A stretch of DNA of 25,062 bases from IMG/VR virus record IMGVR_UViG_3300050821_009262, positions 1 to 25,062 of that record. One strand, given 5' to 3'. Position numbers and translations under genes: made by a program. The DNA comes from a virus. Positions 20,175 to 25,062 of this stretch are shown here, piece by piece. Within the stretch, counting starts at the first letter, position 1. Every line of letters starts with the position of its first letter. The notes under the pieces were generated by a model. That model did no database searches. It saw nothing but the letters and a program-made list of their open reading frames with translations, and was not told the origin of the DNA.

Positions 20175-21524
20175 TTACGCCGCGGCTTGGATCTGCGCGG
20201 GCGGTTCTGAGGCGAGATAATCGTCGGAGGAGAGTTGCTGCGGGGAAGCGGACGCGCCCGCGCCAGGCGGCGGAACGGTGCGCTGGAGCACGTTGCCGTT
20301 CTGGTCTTTATACCAAGCGCCCATCGGCACCTGAGAATGGAATTGATCGAGCGACATGCCTTTCGTGTCGAAGGGATTATTGGGAGCGGTGCCCTGGTCT
20401 CTGAGCTTTGCTGCCTTGTCGGGATCGACGCCGGCCGATTTGTAGAGACGGTTGCGATAGCCGTCGACGGTCTTTTGCAGGTTTTGGAGATCCTCCTGCT
20501 GCTGCTCCGGCGACGTGCCGTTGAGCGCCCACCGCTTCTGCAGGATGATCTGTTGGCCCTTCTCGTATTTCTGAGCCTCGTTCTCGACCTGGATCACCTT
20601 GCCGTACGGCGTGTTCTGCCACGCGTTCGAGCCGCCGGTACCGGACATCATGCCGGTCGCGCGCGCGTTGAAGTATTTGGTGCGCGCCTGATTGTAGGCT
20701 TCGGCATCGTCGGTGTGCTGCGCCAGGATCATGTCCTTGAACGCGGCCGAGCTCTGATCGAAGTTTTGTTTCTTCTGCGCCTCTTGGTCGGCGATACCGC
20801 CGCTCAAGCCGCCGCCCATGCCGGCTGCGAACGATGCGGCGCCGCTCGCGCCAGGGCGCTGCGCGCCAACCGCGGACAAGCCTCTGCCGACGCCGGCAAG
20901 AGCGCTCTGCCAATAGTTCGGCTGCGATTGCTGCTGACGTAGGAGGCCAAGCGCCCTGGCAAGGCTGCCGGTGGTGCTGGTGGGCGGCGCTCCGCCGCCG
21001 GGCGGCAGCGCTGCCGGATTGGCGCCGGAGAGGCCGAAATTCGGGGAGATGTTGAGCGGAGCACCGGGCCCAACGTCGGTCATGCCGCCGTTGTATCCTT
21101 GGCCGCCCGGCGGTCCGGAAGGTGTCGGGCCGGTCGGACCTGGAATCGCGGCGTTGGCTGGTGTAACGAGGCTCGGTCCGCCGCCAGGCGGCGGCGTAGG
21201 GGAAGGCGGGATTGGACCGCCGCCATAGGAGCCGCCAGGGCCAGATGGAGGTACGGCCGCGGCGCTGAAGGGAGCGGTGCCGGCATCGCCAAGGGCCGGG
21301 ATCGGTCCGGGCTGGGGGCCCAATGCTCCGCCATCGACGGCACCGCTCGGCGAGAACGGGCCGGGATTGTTCATCGCGGCCGCGGGCGGAAGCGCCGGCG
21401 GCGCTCCGCCGCCATAGCCTTGGCCGGGAGGCGGAGCGCCAGTAGGGCCCGCGCCGGCAGGTCCGGGCTGTCCCAGAATACTGGCCCAGTTGCTCGAGAG
21501 AAAGTCGAGAATGCTGTCGCCCAT
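20175..21524 (-). CDS. Pro/Gly-rich probable internal virion protein, 449 aa
   Basis: Residues 1-185 are a long Pro/Gly/Ala/Ser-rich, disordered tract after a short structured start (MGDSILDFLSSNWASILGQ). The rest is helical (LARALGLLRQQQSQ, GVGRGLSAVG, QEAQKKQNFDQSSAAFKDMI), then a Gln-rich coiled coil, ending in QIQAAA. There is no enzyme motif. A GGGAG precedes the ATG (the upstream stop is 12 nt away), and the giant gene starts 8 nt after its stop. Placement between a virion protein and the polyvalent protein suggests an internal or ejected capsid protein, perhaps helping to load the giant protein. The function is inferred. Confidence 0.7.
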   Translation of the reverse strand: MGDSILDFLSSNWASILGQPGPAGAGPTGAPPPGQGYGGGAPPALPPAAAMNNPGPFSPSGAVDGGALGPQPGPIPALGDAGTAPFSAAAVPPSGPGGSYGGGPIPPSPTPPPGGGPSLVTPANAAIPGPTGPTPSGPPGGQGYNGGMTDVGPGAPLNISPNFGLSGANPAALPPGGGAPPTSTTGSLARALGLLRQQQSQPNYWQSALAGVGRGLSAVGAQRPGASGAASFAAGMGGGLSGGIADQEAQKKQNFDQSSAAFKDMILAQHTDDAEAYNQARTKYFNARATGMMSGTGGSNAWQNTPYGKVIQVENEAQKYEKGQQIILQKRWALNGTSPEQQQEDLQNLQKTVDGYRNRLYKSAGVDPDKAAKLRDQGTAPNNPFDTKGMSLDQFHSQVPMGAWYKDQNGNVLQRTVPPPGAGASASPQQLSSDDYLASEPPAQIQAAA

Positions 21525-21536
21525 GGCCGTGCTCCC

Positions 21537-22730
21537 TTACGCCGCAAGGCCAAAGCTGAGATTGTCGTCGTTCGCGGCGGCGAGATTGGTCGCGCGCCGG
21601 TAGTCGACGAGCTTCACGCCGTCGATCTCGGCGACTGCGTCCGGGTATTTCTTCTCGACGTCCTGCGCCATGAGACCGACGCGCAACGTGCCCGGATCGT
21701 CCCACGCGTAGCGGAAGCGATAGAGCGGCAGACCGTCCTTGGTCTTGCCGATCTTCTCCTTGTCGGTCTTCACCCGCTCGTCCGAGAGCATGAGCGCTGA
21801 CGCGAGGGCCGAGGTGCCCTGACCCTGGAAAAATCCGCCGAGCGCCGAGCCCGCGCCACCAAGCAACGAACCGAGAATGCCGAAGCCGGCATTGTTCGGC
21901 GCGGTGGTCGTGGTGGTCATATTCGTCGGCAGCGCCGCGCCCATCGTCGAGTTGAGGAGCTGCGTCGTCTGGAACGGATATTGCTGCGCCATGAGGTACT
22001 GATTGTACATGGCGTTCAATTGCGCCTGGCTCTGCGCCGTCTGTTGGCCGCCCAGCGTGTTGATGAGGTTGGTGGCGTTCGTGCCTTGCCCGAAGCCGGT
22101 ATTCACGCCGGCAAGCTCTTCCTGCAGCCCGACATTGCGATTGGCAGCATTCGTGGTCTGTGCCGTGAGCTGGTTCGCGGTGTCTTGTGCGCCGGCGCCG
22201 ATCGCGGTGTTGAACGCCGCGTTATAGGCGTTGCCGACGAGGCCCTGATTTTCGAGCGAGTAGTTGAGCCCGAGATTGGATTGCAGGAGACTGGCGCGCG
22301 GATCGCCGAAGGCTCCGGCCGAGGTCGCGGCGCCCTGCTGCGCCTGGCTCTGCTGCATGTACGTGTTGGCCGCCTGCGCCAATTGCGGCTGCAGGGCCAT
22401 GTTCACGTACTGGCTCATGTAAGGCGACATATTCGCCGAGATCGGCGTCGCGCTTACGGTCGGCTGGTTCGGCGCGTTTTGCAGATAGCTTTCGAGGCCG
22501 GTGCCGGCGAGCTGCACGCCGGGCGTGACGGCGCCGGCGATGCCGGTGCCGAGGCCAAACGACGCCTCCTGCTGCGGCGAGAAATCGGCGACCTGCTGGC
22601 CCGTGTACGGCGTGAAGCCGGTGGATTGCAGGTTCTGCGCAAAGTTGACGTTGTTTTGCGCAGCGTTCTGCAGCCACGAGGGCGCGGTCTGCGTTTGTGT
22701 CGAGGTGGTCGTGTTATTGCCGAAGCACAT
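21537..22730 (-). CDS. Virion protein with C-terminal Peptidase_S74-type chaperone domain, 397 aa
   Basis: I choose the ATG at 22730 (MCFGNNTTTST), with GAAGAG upstream; the frame extends back to 22928 only through the next gene. Residues 1-300 are rich in Gln, Asn, Ala and Thr, with repeated helices (QLAQAANTYMQQSQAQQGA). A Gly-rich hydrophobic stretch follows (GFGILGSLLGGAGSALGG). The C-terminal 80 residues match the intramolecular chaperone/auto-processing domain of phage tail spikes: LSDERVKTD (Ser316 and Lys321, the expected S/K dyad), YRFRYAW, GLMAQDVEKKYPDAV and VDYRRA. This domain helps trimer folding and then cleaves itself off before the Ser. The N-terminal part does not look like a spike, so it may be another virion component using the same domain. 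Confidence 0.75.
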   Translation of the reverse strand: MCFGNNTTTSTQTQTAPSWLQNAAQNNVNFAQNLQSTGFTPYTGQQVADFSPQQEASFGLGTGIAGAVTPGVQLAGTGLESYLQNAPNQPTVSATPISANMSPYMSQYVNMALQPQLAQAANTYMQQSQAQQGAATSAGAFGDPRASLLQSNLGLNYSLENQGLVGNAYNAAFNTAIGAGAQDTANQLTAQTTNAANRNVGLQEELAGVNTGFGQGTNATNLINTLGGQQTAQSQAQLNAMYNQYLMAQQYPFQTTQLLNSTMGAALPTNMTTTTTAPNNAGFGILGSLLGGAGSALGGFFQGQGTSALASALMLSDERVKTDKEKIGKTKDGLPLYRFRYAWDDPGTLRVGLMAQDVEKKYPDAVAEIDGVKLVDYRRATNLAAANDDNLSFGLAA

Positions 22731-22741
22731 GGCGGTACTCT

Positions 22742-23209
22742 TCAGTGGGCGGTGGCGCGCGCGCCGATTTGCTCCGCGACCGGGAATGGCGCGAAGTGCG
22801 GGTTCGGCTGTTCTCTGTTCGCGTGCTTGTTGAGGATGAGGATGCTGCCTCGTTCCTCGGAGATGATGTGGACTTCCATGTTGGAAGACACGCCGATCTG
22901 CCGCGCCTCGCGCAGCAATGGCTTCCACGCGCCGGCGCCGGGGATGGCGAAGGCCCAGCGGTTCACAAGGAATTTCACCTTGCTATTCCACCAGAAGGAG
23001 GGGCAGACGAGGCCGATCGTGCCGATCAGCTTGTCCTCGCGCATCGCCATGATGGCGACTTCCTGGTGCGCGACGCGCCACACTTCGGTGGCGCTATCCT
23101 TCGGGTCGATCTCGGCGGGCAAGCGCGGGCCGGCGACGATGCAAAGGAATGCGTGGATAGCTATGACGTCCGCGTCGCTCTCGGCGTAGCGGATCGTGAT
23201 CTCGCTCAT
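22742..23209 (-). CDS. GNAT-like N-acetyltransferase fold protein, 155 aa
   Basis: The start (ITIRYAESDADVIAIHAFL) is the typical first strand and helix of a GNAT acyltransferase. It is followed by a strand pair (EVAIMAMREDKLIGTIGLV) that resembles the core around the acetyl-CoA site. The Q/RxxGxG/A motif is not clearly present, so catalysis is uncertain. Small GNAT-like proteins between structural genes are frequent in podoviruses. The ATG at 23209 overlaps the upstream stop by 4 nt (ATGA), so translation is coupled. The next gene starts 11 nt after its stop. Confidence 0.6.
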   Translation of the reverse strand: MSEITIRYAESDADVIAIHAFLCIVAGPRLPAEIDPKDSATEVWRVAHQEVAIMAMREDKLIGTIGLVCPSFWWNSKVKFLVNRWAFAIPGAGAWKPLLREARQIGVSSNMEVHIISEERGSILILNKHANREQPNPHFAPFPVAEQIGARATAH

Positions 23210-23436
23210 GTTGTCCTGTTGATGCCGCCCTTCTGTAGGATTTCGAGCAGCGTCGCGAGGACGGCGTTGGTGTTCGCGAGCGTCGGGGATGAAATGTTGA
23301 GATTGGTCGTCACCGTGACCGCGCCGGTGAAAGAGAAGTTCTGCGCCGCCTCGCCGACATCGTTCTCGTGGCTGGCGCGTTCGATCTCGCGCAGCGACGA
23401 TGCCGGATCCTCCGGATTGAGGGTGACTGGGCGCAT
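23206..23436 (-). CDS. Small conserved phage structural-region protein, 76 aa
   Basis: Pro-rich start (MRPVTLNPEDPASSLREIE), a beta-prone middle with Thr/Ser/Asn (NFSFTGAVTVTTNLNISSPT) and a C-terminal helix (NAVLATLLEILQKGG). Proteins of this layout, with a short helix, a Thr-rich strand and a terminal helix, occur next to tail/head-completion genes in related phages. No enzymatic motif or membrane helix is seen. It overlaps the GNAT-like gene by 4 nt. The function is not known. Confidence 0.6.
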   Translation of the reverse strand: MRPVTLNPEDPASSLREIERASHENDVGEAAQNFSFTGAVTVTTNLNISSPTLANTNAVLATLLEILQKGGINRTT

Positions 23437-23488
23437 AGCGGCTCCGTGCCCCGGAATGACCGTGGCGGATTGCTTGTCGTTGGAAGGA

Positions 23489-25062
23489 TCAGCGCCGCGT
23501 GGCGGTCGGACGGATGAAGGCGACCGGCTTGCCCAGGCGCATGTAGCCGCCGAGCACGCTTTGCGTCATCGAAACTGAGAGGTAACGGCCGGAAACGCGA
23601 AAATCGGTGAGCCCGGCGCCGGTCGGCGCGAGTGTTTCCGTCTCGGTGTCCATCGGTGCCGCGTCGGTCAGCCGATCGTAAGTATTGACGGTCGCACTGA
23701 TATCGCCGCTCTGCTCGAAGAAATCGAAGAGGATGCCTTCGAGATCGACGCTCTGCATGCCCTCGCGAAGCGCATAGGGCGAAAGCGACAGGGTCCAGGT
23801 CAGCGGCGTGCCGTTATCGTCGTAGCTCAACGATGCGGGATCGTGATTGTATAGATACCCATCATCGTGGGCCATGTACGGCGACGTGTCGCCAAGCGAG
23901 AAGTGCGAGCCCGACGCCGGCGATGCTGTGACGCCGGCGCTCGAATAGAAATTCGAGTTGCCGACCGACCAGCATTGATCGTTAATGTGGAAGATCACAT
24001 AGTTCGTCGGATTGGTCGCGCCGGTGGTCGGGTAGAAGAACCAGATTTCGTGATACTTCGGGACATAAACGGCTGCGCACTGATAGGCGAGGTTGGCCGG
24101 AAGCGCGTCGAAGACGTATTTTCTAATGTCCTCCACGTTCGCCATCGGCTGCACGAGGCCGTTGTAGAGGTAGAAATTATCCGGCCCCATCCAGTAGGCG
24201 AAGCCGTCCACGGTGACGGCGGCATTCGGCGAGATCAGCCCGCAGTCGCGCCCGGCGAGGCTCGAATTATAGATGAACTGCGAGCCGGTATATTGGAAGA
24301 TGTAGGCGGCGTTATCGCTCCACACCATCGAGATGAAGGGGGCGAGCGCGCGGCCGGCGACGAGCTTCGATCCCACCTGCAGCGTGCGCGCAAAAGCGGT
24401 GTTTGTGGTCGCCGGCGTCCAGGTCGTCGGATCGCCTTGGCTGCATACGTTCACCACCATGCCGCTGCACAGGGCGAAGATGAAACGCTCGGGGGTGACG
24501 AAGATGGCGCGGATATTCGTGGGCGCGCCGGTTACGCTGGTGCTGTTGAAGGTCGCGACCGCGCGCGGCCATGGTTGGCTCTGCGTCGGATCGAAGAACC
24601 AGAGCGAGCCGCCATTGTAGGAGGCGACGAGGACCTGGCCGAAGTAATCGAATGTCCAGACGCGTGGCTCGAAGAAGATCGTGGAGGAACCACGCGGTGT
24701 GCCCCAGGTGCCGAGGCCCCATGGCCCCGTACCCCAGCCCTGGCCGAAGGCTCCCAGCTCCGTGCCGACCGGGATTTCATACTCGAAGGTGACCGCGTTG
24801 CCGCCGCCCGTACCGTTGTTATTCGCCGTCGTCGCCGCGGTGATGGTGTAATTGTTGAGGTCGATGACCGTCTGGACAATGAACGTGCCGTTCATCGTCA
24901 CATTGTTGAAGGTCGTCGCGCCGGCAAGGATCGCGGTATCGCCGACATTTAGGCCGTGGCTGGTTTGCCCGACTTTGACGGACGCTGAACCGCTGGTGGT
25001 CGTGAACGGATTATTGCCGAGAGTGCCGGTCGCGCGAAACGGCGTGATGTCATTGAGCGTGA
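23489..25062 (-). CDS. P22 gp10-like (beta-propeller-like) virion protein, C-terminal part; 5' end outside window
   Basis: The frame is open to the right edge (last full codon 25058-25060), so at least 524 residues are present and the true start is missing. A GTG at 24901 is internal and should not be used. The N-terminal visible part has TPFRATGT, then HGLNVGDTA and GTFIVQTV, as in phage head-completion proteins. Then come repeated strand blocks with Trp/Gly/Phe motifs (WGTGPWGLGTWG, VWTFDYFGQVLVASYNGG, LWFFDPTQ, YWMGPDNFYLYNG, EIWFFYPTTG) that suggest a beta-propeller. P22 gp10-type DNA-stabilisation/tail-accessory proteins have this build. The family call is by pattern; a fibre or adhesin is an alternative. 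Confidence 0.6.
   Translation of the reverse strand, partial: TLNDITPFRATGTLGNNPFTTTSGSASVKVGQTSHGLNVGDTAILAGATTFNNVTMNGTFIVQTVIDLNNYTITAATTANNNGTGGGNAVTFEYEIPVGTELGAFGQGWGTGPWGLGTWGTPRGSSTIFFEPRVWTFDYFGQVLVASYNGGSLWFFDPTQSQPWPRAVATFNSTSVTGAPTNIRAIFVTPERFIFALCSGMVVNVCSQGDPTTWTPATTNTAFARTLQVGSKLVAGRALAPFISMVWSDNAAYIFQYTGSQFIYNSSLAGRDCGLISPNAAVTVDGFAYWMGPDNFYLYNGLVQPMANVEDIRKYVFDALPANLAYQCAAVYVPKYHEIWFFYPTTGATNPTNYVIFHINDQCWSVGNSNFYSSAGVTASPASGSHFSLGDTSPYMAHDDGYLYNHDPASLSYDDNGTPLTWTLSLSPYALREGMQSVDLEGILFDFFEQSGDISATVNTYDRLTDAAPMDTETETLAPTGAGLTDFRVSGRYLSVSMTQSVLGGYMRLGKPVAFIRPTATRR

Noticed and set aside
20377-21705. A 442-codon minus-strand frame overlapping the Pro/Gly-rich virion protein
   Set aside because: It is Arg/Ser-rich and runs across gene boundaries and the upstream stop/start with a ribosome site. 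The 449-aa frame has the better start and a structured C-terminal half, so this frame is a shadow.
1-25062. CRISPR arrays, tRNA or rRNA genes, insertion sequences, integrase and attachment sites
   Set aside because: I saw no spaced direct repeats, no cloverleaf-like or rRNA sequence, no transposase or integrase motif, and no obvious att-like duplication in the window.

Overview
The window is a piece of a tailed-phage (or prophage) genome. It probably comes from a podovirus-like phage of a GC-rich proteobacterium, most likely an alphaproteobacterium. That host guess rests on gene style only: strongly GC-ending codons in the late genes, tightly packed overlapping genes, and the mix of small Zn-finger proteins, a lysis cassette and a giant polyvalent protein. 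No integrase, terminase, portal, capsid, replication gene, rRNA or tRNA is visible, so virulent phage and prophage cannot be told apart.

Layout. (1) About 1-3270, plus strand: a compact early/accessory operon of small genes. It includes several Cys/His Zn-ribbon proteins, two one-helix membrane mini-proteins, one short secreted Cys protein and a ubiquitin-like beta-grasp protein ending in Gly-Gly-Ala. One leftward gene (387-548) encodes a ribbon-helix-helix repressor. It is divergent from the operon across a symmetric promoter/operator region (575-630). (2) About 3278-3315: a leftward intrinsic terminator where the early and late operons converge. (3) 3383-6022, minus strand: lysis and end-of-operon genes, comprising an XhlA/holin-like protein, overlapping Rz1-like and Rz-like spanins, a GH24-type endolysin with a C-terminal membrane anchor, and small membrane or secreted proteins. 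(4) 6034-20166, minus strand: a single 4710-residue ORF. This is a polyvalent protein with a hydrophobic N-terminal part, an InPase-like domain, an N6-adenine methyltransferase, a complete SF2/SNF2-like helicase, an HExxH zincin and a long C-terminal LPD38-like region. (5) 20175-25062, minus strand: virion genes, namely a Pro/Gly-rich protein, a Peptidase_S74-type protein, a GNAT-like protein, a small structural protein and the C-terminal part of a P22 gp10-like (beta-propeller-like) protein that runs off the right edge.

The giant protein sits among virion genes and just upstream of lysis. It is therefore most simply read as a virion-packaged protein ejected into the host with the DNA, to counter restriction and other defences (DarB-like logic). 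This is inference from family knowledge and gene order.

The most unusual signal lies inside the giant ORF. At three places (17579-17202, 16799-16506, 15296-14991) the giant frame turns into low-complexity Ala/Gly/Glu/Arg sequence with poor GC3. In each place the same +1 frame carries a start codon 6-7 nt after a strong Shine-Dalgarno sequence (AAGGAG or AAGAGG), a normal-looking protein and very high GC3. These look like three real genes nested out of frame within the linkers of a polyvalent protein. A second candidate is the early ubiquitin-like protein.
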